Notes: generated by a model from the letters alone, not told the origin. A DNA stretch of 5,445 bases from an uncultured Collinsella sp. (GCA_900545505.1 UQZC01000110.1:1-5445); one strand, 5' to 3'. Shown: positions 1 to 5,419, numbered from the stretch's first letter. Made by a program: numbers and translations.

Positions 1-1
1 G

Positions 2-565
2 CTGCATCGTGGTAAAGTCGGGAGCCATGCTCACGACGCCCTCCGCCGCACTCGACGCAAAGCGCCGGCTGGCATCGAGCTCGCATGCGACCACCGAGAG
101 CCGAACGCCCTCGACACCCCGGAGCATGCGGCCCAAAACAGGCTGTACCGGCGTATACATGCGCACGGCATGCTCGTCCGAGTCGCCCCGGAAGAGCGGC
201 GCATGCATGTTGCCGATCTCCCAGCACGCATGCGCGAGCGCAATCGGATCCATGCGGTCGACCTCGACCAAATAAACCTCGGCGCCGCGCAGGCGCACGA
301 CAACCGCCACGGGCACCACGCCCGAACGGTCAATGGCGAGCACGTCGCCATCGGCAAGACGACCGCCGTCGGCAGCATCCAGCCGAACATCGACCGTGCG
401 CCCCAGCTCCGTCACGCCCACAAACGCGCATACATCAGCCTGGTCCCAATCGAGCAGTAGCTCGTCAACTTCAAAGACGCCGCCCAACTTCCGGCGAAGC
501 AAAAGTTCATAGGACGGATCGTTGAGATTTCCCAAACATGTCGTTGAAACCAAGCGTTCAGGCAT
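2..565 (-). CDS. ureE: UreE-like urease accessory protein (nickel metallochaperone), 3' end outside window
   Basis: My translation of the minus strand gives 188 open codons running off the left edge. Residues 1-100 look like the UreE N-terminal domain: an LGNLND stretch near residue 11, a VTELGRTVDVRL strand and an LADGDVLAID strand. Residues 108-150 match the UreE metal-binding core: IALAHACWEIGNMHAPLF, then a segment ending VLGRMLRGVEGV. In known UreE proteins the His of the GNRH motif binds nickel at the dimer interface; here it is H121 in GNMH. UreE is a cytosolic chaperone that delivers nickel to the UreG/UreF/UreD-urease complex. The ATG at 565 lies 3 bases after the slyD-like stop, with only a weak GAGG ahead, so translational coupling is likely. 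No stop and no His-rich tail appear in the visible part, although typical UreE proteins end near 150-160 residues. Urease genes themselves are not visible. The family call is good; the actual client enzyme is inferred. Confidence 0.8.
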   Translation of the reverse strand, partial: MPERLVSTTCLGNLNDPSYELLLRRKLGGVFEVDELLLDWDQADVCAFVGVTELGRTVDVRLDAADGGRLADGDVLAIDRSGVVPVAVVVRLRGAEVYLVEVDRMDPIALAHACWEIGNMHAPLFRGDSDEHAVRMYTPVQPVLGRMLRGVEGVRLSVVACELDASRRFASSAAEGVVSMAPDFTTMQ

Positions 566-568
566 GCT

Positions 569-997
569 CTAGCCCTCGACCTCGACGAGCTCGATATCAA
601 AGTTGAGGTCCTTGCCGGCAAGCTCGTGGTTGGCATCGAGCGTCACGGCCTCGGGCGTCACGTCAATGACGACGGCGGGGACAGGCATGCCGCTCGGCGT
701 GGACAGGAAGAGCTTCATGCCCTTCTCAATCTGCTCGATGTTGGGAACCTGCTCGGCCGGGAAGGTCAGGACCATCTCGGGATTGTGCTCGCCGTAGGCA
801 TCGGCAGCAGGAATGTGCACGGTCTTCTTCTCGCCCACCTGCATGTCGACAACAGCGGCGTCGAAGCCCTTGATCATCTGACCGGCGCCGCAGGTGAACT
901 CCAGCGGCTCGCCGCGATCGTAGGAGCTATCGAACTGCGTGCCGTCATCGAGCGTGCCGCGATAATGAGTCTTGACCTTCTTGCCCTGGTTGGACAT
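569..997 (-). CDS. slyD: SlyD-like FKBP-type peptidyl-prolyl cis-trans isomerase
   Basis: This 142-residue protein catalyses cis-trans isomerisation of prolyl bonds and acts as a folding chaperone in the cytosol; there is no signal peptide. The split FKBP domain is visible. The first part (about residues 5-70) carries GTLDDGTQFDSSYDRGEPLEF, GAGQMIKGFD and VGEKKTVHIPAADAYGEHNP. The insert-in-flap chaperone domain follows (about 71-120). The FKBP fold then closes with the SlyD hallmark LDANHELAGKDLNFDI. The start at 997 is set by a strong GGAGG 5 bases upstream (1003-1007); a longer reading from 1027 is unlikely. Unlike E. coli SlyD it ends in VELVEVEG and has no His/Cys-rich nickel-binding tail. 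It lies directly ahead of the ureE-like gene in the same direction, which hints at a role in nickel-enzyme maturation, but a general folding role is equally possible. Confidence 0.9.
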   Translation of the reverse strand: MSNQGKKVKTHYRGTLDDGTQFDSSYDRGEPLEFTCGAGQMIKGFDAAVVDMQVGEKKTVHIPAADAYGEHNPEMVLTFPAEQVPNIEQIEKGMKLFLSTPSGMPVPAVVIDVTPEAVTLDANHELAGKDLNFDIELVEVEG

Positions 998-1002
998 GGA
1001 AA

Positions 1003-1007
1003 CCTCC
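1003..1007 (-). promoter_or_regulatory. Ribosome binding site of slyD-like gene
   Basis: The minus strand reads GGAGG with a 5-base spacer to the ATG at 997. It fixes the start there rather than at the longer in-frame reading from 1027. Confidence 0.8.
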
Positions 1008-1015
1008 GTGATAAG

Positions 1016-1038
1016 GGCGGCGCACAACGTGGGCCGCC
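1016..1038 (-). other. Hairpin in the slyD-like 5' leader
   Basis: Arms GGCGGC (1016-1021) and GCCGCC (1033-1038) pair. After one mismatch, CAC and GTG continue the stem inside, leaving an AAC loop. The hairpin ends about 8 bases upstream of the GGAGG ribosome binding site in the transcript of the slyD-like gene. It may affect mRNA stability or translation. A 6-bp GC stem can easily arise by chance at this base composition. Confidence 0.3.
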
Positions 1039-1055
1039 ATGAACATATGGCGCTA

Positions 1056-1084
1056 ACTATACCCTAGTCATACAATTCAAAGAC
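1056..1084 (-). promoter_or_regulatory. Probable promoter for slyD-ureE transcript
   Basis: On the minus strand a good -10 hexamer TATAGT lies at 1061-1056, about 60 bases ahead of the slyD-like ATG. The -35 is poor: GTCTTT (1084-1079) at 17 bp spacing, while TTGAAT (1080-1075) would be only 13 bp away. The call rests on the AT-rich island in an otherwise GC-rich divergent gap. Confidence 0.4.
1071..1076 (+). promoter_or_regulatory. Probable -10 element for the dipeptidase gene
   Basis: TACAAT matches the sigma-70 consensus at 5 of 6 positions and lies about 41 bases before the dipeptidase ATG. No convincing -35 is seen at 16-18 bp. It overlaps the presumed -35 region of the divergent slyD promoter, so the two directions could compete for polymerase. 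Confidence 0.35.
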
Positions 1085-1108
1085 AGTTTGCAAAGAAACG
1101 CTGCAACC

Positions 1109-1113
1109 GGAGG
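1109..1113 (+). promoter_or_regulatory. Ribosome binding site of the dipeptidase gene
   Basis: GGAGG sits 4 bases before the ATG at 1118 and decides that start over the upstream in-frame TTG at 1088. Confidence 0.75.
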
Positions 1114-1117
1114 ACCC

Positions 1118-2131
1118 ATGGCATATCCCGTATTTGACCTACACTGCGACACCGCCGACCGCATCGGCTGGGCCACGCTCGATCTCGACCTGCGCTTTAC
1201 CGCCGGCACCGACGGTTATTTCCCCGGCGACGAAACGCATCCGCAAGATTTCGACCTCATCGAGGGCAACGCCTGCGCCATTTCGCTCGCAAAGATCGGC
1301 AACACGCCGTGGGCACAGTGCTTCGCCACGTTTGTCCCCGACGAGATTCCCACCGCCCACGCCGCGCGCTTCCAGGCGCAAATCATGGCGCATATGAGTG
1401 GCCAGGCAATGCTCAACCACGACCGCATGGTCAACGTGCGCAGCGCCGCAGACATTCGCCCCGCGCTCAAGGACGGCAAGGTCGCCTGCATCCACACCAT
1501 CGAAAACGCCACGTTCTTTGCCGAGGACCCCGCGCTGATCGAGGTGCTCAAGAGCTTGGGCGTGCTTATGTCGTCACTCAGCTGGAACGCGCAGGGACCG
1601 CTCGCGAGCGGCCACGACACCCACGCCGGCCTCACCGCCGCCGGCATCGAGGCACTTACGCAGATGGAGCACGCCGGCATGGTACTCGACGTCTCCCACC
1701 TCAACGATGAGTGCTTTGACGAGGTTGTCGCCCACGCCACGCGCCCCTTCGTCGCCAGCCACTCCAACTCCCGCACCGTCTGCGGCGTCAAGCGCAACCT
1801 CACCGACGACCAGTTCTGCACCATTCGCGACATGGGTGGCATCGTCGGCCTCAACTACTGCAGCGAGTTCCTTTCCAACGACGCAACCGACAAGACCGCC
1901 GCAGGTGTCACCTTCGACCAGCTGGCGGCACATATCGAGCACTGGCTCGACCTGGGCGGCGAGGACGTCATCGCGCTCGGCGGCGACTGGGACGGAGCCA
2001 CTGTGCCCGCTTTCCTCTCCGATGCCAGCAAGATGCCCGAATTCCAGAACATGCTCTCCAAGCACTTTGGCAAGACCGTGATGCAGAAGCTCTGCAGCGA
2101 TAACGCGCTTGCCTTCTTTGAGCGTTATTAA
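1118..2131 (+). CDS. Membrane dipeptidase family (peptidase M19) metallohydrolase
   Basis: This 337-residue protein belongs to the renal/membrane dipeptidase family, binuclear zinc amidohydrolase-fold enzymes that cleave dipeptides. The metal-ligand signatures occur in order: H9 and D11 in FDLHCDT; the bridging E129 in CIHTIENA; H194 in MVLDVSHLND; H215 in VASHSNSR; and D290 in ALGGDWDG, the family's usual GsDfDG. Despite the family name there is no signal peptide or membrane segment, so this one should be cytosolic and probably recycles peptide-derived dipeptides for a peptide-fermenting cell. The start at 1118 is chosen because GGAGG (1109-1113) lies 4 bases upstream; the open frame reaching back to 1088 has no such site. 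It is monocistronic by appearance, divergent from slyD-ureE and followed by a strong hairpin. The exact substrate cannot be read from the sequence. Confidence 0.93.
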   Translation: MAYPVFDLHCDTADRIGWATLDLDLRFTAGTDGYFPGDETHPQDFDLIEGNACAISLAKIGNTPWAQCFATFVPDEIPTAHAARFQAQIMAHMSGQAMLNHDRMVNVRSAADIRPALKDGKVACIHTIENATFFAEDPALIEVLKSLGVLMSSLSWNAQGPLASGHDTHAGLTAAGIEALTQMEHAGMVLDVSHLNDECFDEVVAHATRPFVASHSNSRTVCGVKRNLTDDQFCTIRDMGGIVGLNYCSEFLSNDATDKTAAGVTFDQLAAHIEHWLDLGGEDVIALGGDWDGATVPAFLSDASKMPEFQNMLSKHFGKTVMQKLCSDNALAFFERY

Positions 2132-2147
2132 TTTCACGTCCCTTGAG

Positions 2148-2183
2148 CGGGCCGGCATGCCGAACGGTCGACATGCCGGCCCG
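2148..2183 (+). terminator. Strong GC-rich hairpin after the dipeptidase gene (terminator-like, no T tract)
   Basis: A perfect 12-bp inverted repeat, CGGGCCGGCATG (2148-2159) and CATGCCGGCCCG (2172-2183), starts 16 bases after the dipeptidase stop. Inside it, after one mismatch, CGA and TCG pair around a 4-base ACGG loop, so almost the whole segment can fold. It is followed by TCCCCAACC rather than a T run, so it is not a canonical intrinsic terminator. It could mark the mRNA 3' end, or insulate or attenuate the downstream metallopeptidase gene, whose ribosome binding site begins 10 bases later. Confidence 0.55.
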
Positions 2184-2193
2184 TCCCCAACCT

Positions 2194-2199
2194 GAAGGA
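2194..2199 (+). promoter_or_regulatory. Ribosome binding site supporting a TTG start
   Basis: GAAGGA lies 6 bases before TTG at 2206. The in-frame ATG at 2173 has no such site and falls inside the right arm of the 2148-2183 hairpin, so TTG is the better start for the metallopeptidase. Confidence 0.6.
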
Positions 2200-2205
2200 C
2201 CGCTT

Positions 2206-2982
2206 TTGACGCAGCAATTTACGATTACCGTATCCCGACCGGATGGCACATCCATCCCCGTCGTCGTTACCAACAAGCGCGTCAAGAACTTCAACCTACG
2301 CGTCACATCGAGCGGTGAGGTCCACGCCAGTGCACCGCTCGACGCCAGCCGCGAGCGTATCGAAGCGTTTGTGAAGCGCAACAGCGCCTGGATTATCAGT
2401 CGACTTGCCCAGCGCGAGCAACGTCAGGCGACGGCACGAGAGCCGCTCAGCCCCTCGTCCATCATTGCACTTTGGGGCAAGCCCATCACGGTACAAGATG
2501 CGCTCGATCGCAACTTTGCATCACCCGCACCGCGGCCCAAGCAGGCCACCTTCGCAAGTTTTATGGGTGCCGACAAATCGAACGAACGCCCACAGGCCAA
2601 GCGGCGCGCAACCCTCGACGGCCTGACGTCCGATGAGCTCCAGACCCGCATCGACCAGCTCTATGCATCCGAGGTCACCACGGCGCTGCGCGATATGGTG
2701 CGCGCGTACGAAATCGCAATGGGCGTCAACGTGGCCCGCATTTCCGTACGCAGCATGAAAACGCGTTGGGGCTCATGCACACCTAAATCCGGCGCTATTT
2801 GCATCGCGCGCGAGCTCGCCGCCTACCCCGTCGAGTGCCTTGACATGGTTGTCGCCCACGAGCTCGTCCACCTGCTCGAGCCGAGCCACAACCAGCGGTT
2901 CCACGTCCTGCTCGACACATACTGCCCCAACAATAGAGCTCTGTCGCAGCGGCTCAAGCAGCCGCCCCTCAACAAGTTCTAG
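2206..2982 (+). CDS. YgjP/WSS1-type zinc metallopeptidase (DUF45 / M48-like)
   Basis: The 258-residue product has the layout of the YgjP-like DUF45 family. An N-terminal beta-rich part (residues 1-65) carries VTNKRVKNFNLRV and ends in VKRNSAWI. The conserved block RSMKTRWGSC follows at 182-191. The zinc site is VVAHELVHLLEPSHNQRFH: HExxH at H218-E219-H222, with H228 as the likely third ligand. Relatives are soluble gluzincin-like peptidases, some linked to DNA-protein crosslink repair; the substrate here is unknown. There is no signal peptide. Residues about 104-145 form a Pro/Arg/Lys-rich stretch that may be an insertion or flexible linker compared with typical family members. The start is taken as TTG at 2206 because GAAGGA precedes it at good spacing; ATG 2173 would add 11 residues. 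Its stop is 6 bp from the convergent folB stop. Confidence 0.85.
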   Translation: MTQQFTITVSRPDGTSIPVVVTNKRVKNFNLRVTSSGEVHASAPLDASRERIEAFVKRNSAWIISRLAQREQRQATAREPLSPSSIIALWGKPITVQDALDRNFASPAPRPKQATFASFMGADKSNERPQAKRRATLDGLTSDELQTRIDQLYASEVTTALRDMVRAYEIAMGVNVARISVRSMKTRWGSCTPKSGAICIARELAAYPVECLDMVVAHELVHLLEPSHNQRFHVLLDTYCPNNRALSQRLKQPPLNKF

Positions 2983-2988
2983 CGTCGA

Positions 2989-3474
2989 CTAGCGCACGCG
3001 CTCGATCTCGACGCCGCAGCTTGCCAGGGGAAGACCGACGGGAGCCCAAGGCTTATCGAGCTTAACACGCACGCCAAGCAGCAAGGGGTAACGACGCAGC
3101 AGCATCTGGGCCACACCCTCGGCTGCCGCCTCGATGAGTTTAAACGTATGCTCGCGCAGATAGCCATCGACATCGTGGCACACCGAGCCGTAGTCAATCG
3201 AAGCGTCCAGGTTATCGTGCTCCCCCGCTGCACGCAGGTCGGCATAGAGCACCAAGGACACGATGAACTTCTGGCCCAGCGCGTTCTCTTCGGGATACAC
3301 GCCGTGGTTGGCAAAGACCTCGAGACCGTCGATAGTAATGCGGTCAGCATGGCGCAGATCGTCATAGCTCACGTGGGGAACCGCCGTTGCGGTGGATATT
3401 TCGCCCCTTCCACGGCGGGCGAGCTCGGCGCCTTCAGTCTTGGTTGCATTCTCGGGCAGTTTCTTGTTGCTCAT
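2989..3474 (-). CDS. folB: Dihydroneopterin aldolase with N-terminal extension
   Basis: FolB converts 7,8-dihydroneopterin to 6-hydroxymethyl-7,8-dihydropterin and glycolaldehyde in folate synthesis, in the cytosol. The FolB domain spans about residues 44-161. It contains DRITIDGLEVFANHGVYPEE (active-site Glu, E62 or E63), ASIDYG (Y95, pterin-pocket position), FKLIEAAAEGVA (E115, substrate-binding Glu) and VRVKLDKPWAP (K141, the catalytic Lys of the KP motif). It ends GVEIERVR. The usual length is near 120 residues. Here about 43 extra residues precede the domain, rich in Lys, Glu, Arg and Ala and probably disordered. The long start is favoured by AAGGAG (3484-3489) 9 bases before the ATG. 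A GTG at 3372 would give a normal-length protein but lacks a clear ribosome site. It is the last gene of folE-HD-folB, 43 bases behind the HD gene. Confidence 0.9.
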   Translation of the reverse strand: MSNKKLPENATKTEGAELARRGRGEISTATAVPHVSYDDLRHADRITIDGLEVFANHGVYPEENALGQKFIVSLVLYADLRAAGEHDNLDASIDYGSVCHDVDGYLREHTFKLIEAAAEGVAQMLLRRYPLLLGVRVKLDKPWAPVGLPLASCGVEIERVR

Positions 3475-3483
3475 CGCGATCGT

Positions 3484-3489
3484 CTCCTT
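3484..3489 (-). promoter_or_regulatory. Ribosome binding site of folB
   Basis: The minus strand reads AAGGAG with a 9-base spacer to the ATG at 3474. It supports the long N-terminus of FolB. Confidence 0.65.
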
Positions 3490-3517
3490 CGTTTAGAACC
3501 CCGACCGCGTAAACTAA

Positions 3518-4099
3518 CTACACGCGAATCGACAGGTTCTTTTTATCATCGCTCCAGTTGCAAGCATTGCGCGCGGGGCATGCAAAGCAGGCGCGCGACG
3601 CTTTGTCGGCTGCATAGAGCAGGCGCTCGAGCGGTTGGCTGTTCACGCGCAACTTTCGATGGCCCAGAATGGCCGTCTTAATGGCTGCGGCATCGGCCGG
3701 CTCAAACGCTACGTCATCGGGCATACCGCCGAGAATCGCATCAGCGACGCGTTCGCTTGCAACATCATGGGATATACCCGATTCATACTGTTCATCTTTG
3801 CCGATATCGTGAAGAAGTGCCGTGGCGTAGATGACCTCGCGGTCAAATTCGAGCTGTTCCTCGAGATTCTTGATCCACATAATGCGAGCGACATCCAGCA
3901 GGTGGTCAATACCGTGGCGGCAGAAGATGCGCCCCGATTCCAACTGTGCAATGCTGCCCAGGTGCCGCCGGAACAGACCGTTGGCACAGATGTAATCAAT
4001 GCGAGGCATGGCACCAAAAGGCGCCAGGCCCGAAGCCATAAAACCGCGACGCGGCGTTCCCTCGTCAGTATTCGATGTAAAGTCGTTGACGACTCTCAT
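3518..4099 (-). CDS. HD-domain phosphohydrolase in the folate operon
   Basis: The 193-residue protein has a clear HD metal-binding fold. H62 (and H66) lie in FCRHGIDHLLDVARI, the H97-D98 pair in ATALLHDIGKDEQYESG, H111 in ISHDVASE, a His in AILGHRKL, and the closing Asp D165 in YAADKASR. HD enzymes hydrolyse phosphate esters or nucleotides using divalent metals. A Cys-rich tail follows directly (C171, C174, C180 in CFACPARNAC, then NWSDDKKNL); from memory, related HD proteins of other anaerobes carry a similar tail. It starts 2 bases after the folE stop with only a weak upstream GGGA, so it is probably translated by coupling with folE. folB follows 43 bases downstream. This position suggests action on 7,8-dihydroneopterin triphosphate or its (cyclic) monophosphate, but that is inference. 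The first ~30 residues are poorly typed, and Met21 or Met31 are possible alternative starts. Confidence 0.85.
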   Translation of the reverse strand: MRVVNDFTSNTDEGTPRRGFMASGLAPFGAMPRIDYICANGLFRRHLGSIAQLESGRIFCRHGIDHLLDVARIMWIKNLEEQLEFDREVIYATALLHDIGKDEQYESGISHDVASERVADAILGGMPDDVAFEPADAAAIKTAILGHRKLRVNSQPLERLLYAADKASRACFACPARNACNWSDDKKNLSIRV

Positions 4100-4101
4100 A
4101 G

Positions 4102-4659
4102 TTAGCGTCCCAGCATCCTAAAGAATCGCTCCTCGAGCGCCGGATCGGCCTTAAAGACGCCGCGACGAGCGAGCGTCACGGTCTTGGTGCCAGGCTTTTG
4201 CACGCCGCGCATGGTCATGCACATATGCTCAGCTTCCATGAGCACAATCGCTCCCTGGGGAGCGAGATACTCCATGAGGGCATCGGCAACTTGTGCGCAC
4301 AACTGCTCCTGCAGCTGCAGACGACGGGCGTAGACCTCTACCGTGCGGGCAAGCTTAGAAAGCCCTGCGACACGGCCGTTGGGGATATAGCCAATGGCAG
4401 CCTTGCCGTAAAACGGCAGCAGATGATGCTCGCACAGCGAGTAAAACGTGATGTCGCGCTCGATAACCAAATCGTTCGAAGCGACGGCAAAGGTTTTGGA
4501 CAGGTGCTCCTCGGCACTCTGGTCCATACCACCGGCGATCTCACCATACATACGGGCAACGCGCGCCGGGGTCTCCAGCAGGCCCTCACGAGTTGGGTCC
4601 TCGCCTATGCCCTCAAGCAACAGCTTAATGGCGGCCTCGACTTTTTCCTGATCGACCAT
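4102..4659 (-). CDS. folE: GTP cyclohydrolase I
   Basis: FolE opens and rearranges GTP to 7,8-dihydroneopterin triphosphate, the first step of tetrahydrofolate synthesis; it is a cytosolic homodecamer in known cases. The 185-residue length is normal. Visible signatures are GEDPTREGLLETPARVARMY (residues 19-38), the zinc site FYSLCEHHLLPF with C76 and H79, IPNGRVAGLSKLARTVEVYARR with GLSK, and MEAEHMCMTMRGVQKPG, which supplies zinc ligand C147. By alignment to the E. coli enzyme, H78 and H145 are the catalytic histidines. All zinc ligands are present, so this is the zinc-dependent FolE1 type. The ATG at 4659 has TGAGG 5 bases upstream. It is the first gene of a leftward operon with the HD gene and folB. 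Confidence 0.97.
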   Translation of the reverse strand: MVDQEKVEAAIKLLLEGIGEDPTREGLLETPARVARMYGEIAGGMDQSAEEHLSKTFAVASNDLVIERDITFYSLCEHHLLPFYGKAAIGYIPNGRVAGLSKLARTVEVYARRLQLQEQLCAQVADALMEYLAPQGAIVLMEAEHMCMTMRGVQKPGTKTVTLARRGVFKADPALEERFFRMLGR

Positions 4660-4693
4660 CTGGGCCTCACTTTTCCGATTTCACGTTCGCGCT

Positions 4694-4723
4694 ATGGTAC
4701 CACGCCCTTGGTATCGGCCACAA
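4694..4723 (-). promoter_or_regulatory. Probable folE operon promoter
   Basis: On the minus strand TTGTGG (4723-4718) and TACCAT (4699-4694) are separated by 18 bp. A TGG directly upstream of the -10 gives an extended -10 element. The predicted start lies about 28 bases before the folE ATG. The spacer and -10 contain a small dyad, TACCA-AGGGCG-TGGTA, that could be an operator. The element occupies almost the whole gap between the nrdG stop and folE. Confidence 0.45.
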
Positions 4724-4724
4724 G

Positions 4725-5306
4725 CTACATAGTATGGGTCGAATAGACCGGATCGTCCCGCCAAAGCTCCACAGCGTCGCAAAGCGCAACGCCCTCGCGC
4801 ACAGCACGGGCGCGCGTGGCGTTCATATCAATCACGCGCTGATTGCTCGAGCCCCTAAAGCGCAACGAGATATCGTACAGATCCTGAACGAACGGGCCGT
4901 CCACCAACATGTCGAGGCAGGCAAGGATACGGTCCGTCGCCTCGGTATGGTGACGACCGCCCGGCATAAGCTCCTCGAGCACGTCACCGGTAAAGCACCA
5001 AATGGTCTTGCCCGACCCCGCAGGATAGGCCGCACGCACGCGTTCGATAAAGTCAACAAGCCCCACCTGATTCTCGGGCTCCATAGGCTCGCCGCCCAGA
5101 ATCGTCAGGCCATCAATAAAGGGATGATCGAGACTCTCGATAATCTTGTCCTCGACGGCACGGTCGAACGGCTCACCCGCAGCAAAGTCCCACGCGACAG
5201 AGTTAAAGCAGTTCTTGCACCCACGACGGCACCCGCTCACAAACAGAGAAGTACGAACGCCCTCCCCATCAGCAATGTCGAAATACTTAATGTTCGCGTA
5301 ATTCAT
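4725..5306 (-). CDS. nrdG: Anaerobic ribonucleoside-triphosphate reductase activating protein (radical SAM)
   Basis: NrdG is the radical-SAM activase that uses a [4Fe-4S] cluster and SAM to make the glycyl radical on NrdD, the oxygen-sensitive class III ribonucleotide reductase. The 193-residue product begins MNYANIKYFDIADGEGVRTS and carries the cluster motif SGCRRGCKNCFN (C26, C30, C33). The SAM-binding stretch LTILGGEPM follows at 68-75, then IWCFTG, MLVDGPFV and the NrdG hallmark RFRGSSNQRVID at 149-160. It is somewhat longer than many NrdG proteins (about 155-175) because of a C-terminal tail. The ATG at 5306 is chosen because the conserved N-terminus begins there and GGGAG lies 8 bases upstream. 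An open frame extends back to TTG 5423, but it runs through a perfect inverted repeat and has no NrdG-like sequence. nrdD is presumably the upstream neighbour. Confidence 0.95.
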   Translation of the reverse strand: MNYANIKYFDIADGEGVRTSLFVSGCRRGCKNCFNSVAWDFAAGEPFDRAVEDKIIESLDHPFIDGLTILGGEPMEPENQVGLVDFIERVRAAYPAGSGKTIWCFTGDVLEELMPGGRHHTEATDRILACLDMLVDGPFVQDLYDISLRFRGSSNQRVIDMNATRARAVREGVALCDAVELWRDDPVYSTHTM

Positions 5307-5321
5307 AGGTAACTCTCCCGG

Positions 5322-5405
5322 GAGGCCGGGACATATCATCCCGTCCTCAAACATTCTCGGCCTTCGGCCTGCGAAACTGCGGGCGGGATGATATGTCCCG
5401 GCCTC
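5322..5405. repeat. Perfect 22-bp inverted repeat element upstream of nrdG
   Basis: The left arm (5322-5343) begins GAGGCCGGGACATATC; the right arm (5384-5405) is its exact reverse complement. The arms lie 40 bases apart; the stem can extend three more pairs inward if one G-U is allowed. A small GGCC-TTC-GGCC hairpin (5359-5369) sits in the loop. The 8-bp sequence GGTAACTC occurs on both sides, at 5308-5315 and 5414-5421, 6 and 8 bases outside the arms. There is no T tract after either arm, so it is not a standard terminator. It fills the gap ahead of nrdG and ends just upstream of the nrdG ribosome site. It may be an RNA processing or stability element within a polycistronic message, or a small palindromic mobile or repeated element. 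Confidence 0.85.
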
Positions 5406-5419
5406 ATGCAAAGGGTAAC

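Noticed and set aside
31..390. Minus-strand 119-residue open frame over the ureE region
   Set aside because: Rich in Arg, Cys, Trp and Ser with no domain; it is an out-of-frame shadow of the UreE-like coding frame, which shows recognisable family motifs.
998..1117. Riboswitch or other structured RNA in the divergent gap
   Set aside because: Only 120 bp holding two promoters and one short hairpin; no known riboswitch core recognised.
1574..2158. Long minus-strand open frame (194 residues) opposite the dipeptidase
   Set aside because: Mirror frame produced by high G+C third positions of the dipeptidase gene; Val/Ala/Gly-rich with no motif, while the plus strand carries all M19 ligands.
2982..3014. 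7-bp inverted repeat (GCGTCGA / TCGACGC) at the convergent stops as a bidirectional terminator
   Set aside because: Short arms, wide loop, no T tract on either side and overlap with folB coding; not enough to call a terminator.
4198..4746. Plus-strand 182-residue open frame opposite folE
   Set aside because: Antisense shadow; no recognisable domain and it crosses the folE promoter, whereas the minus strand encodes complete GTP cyclohydrolase I.
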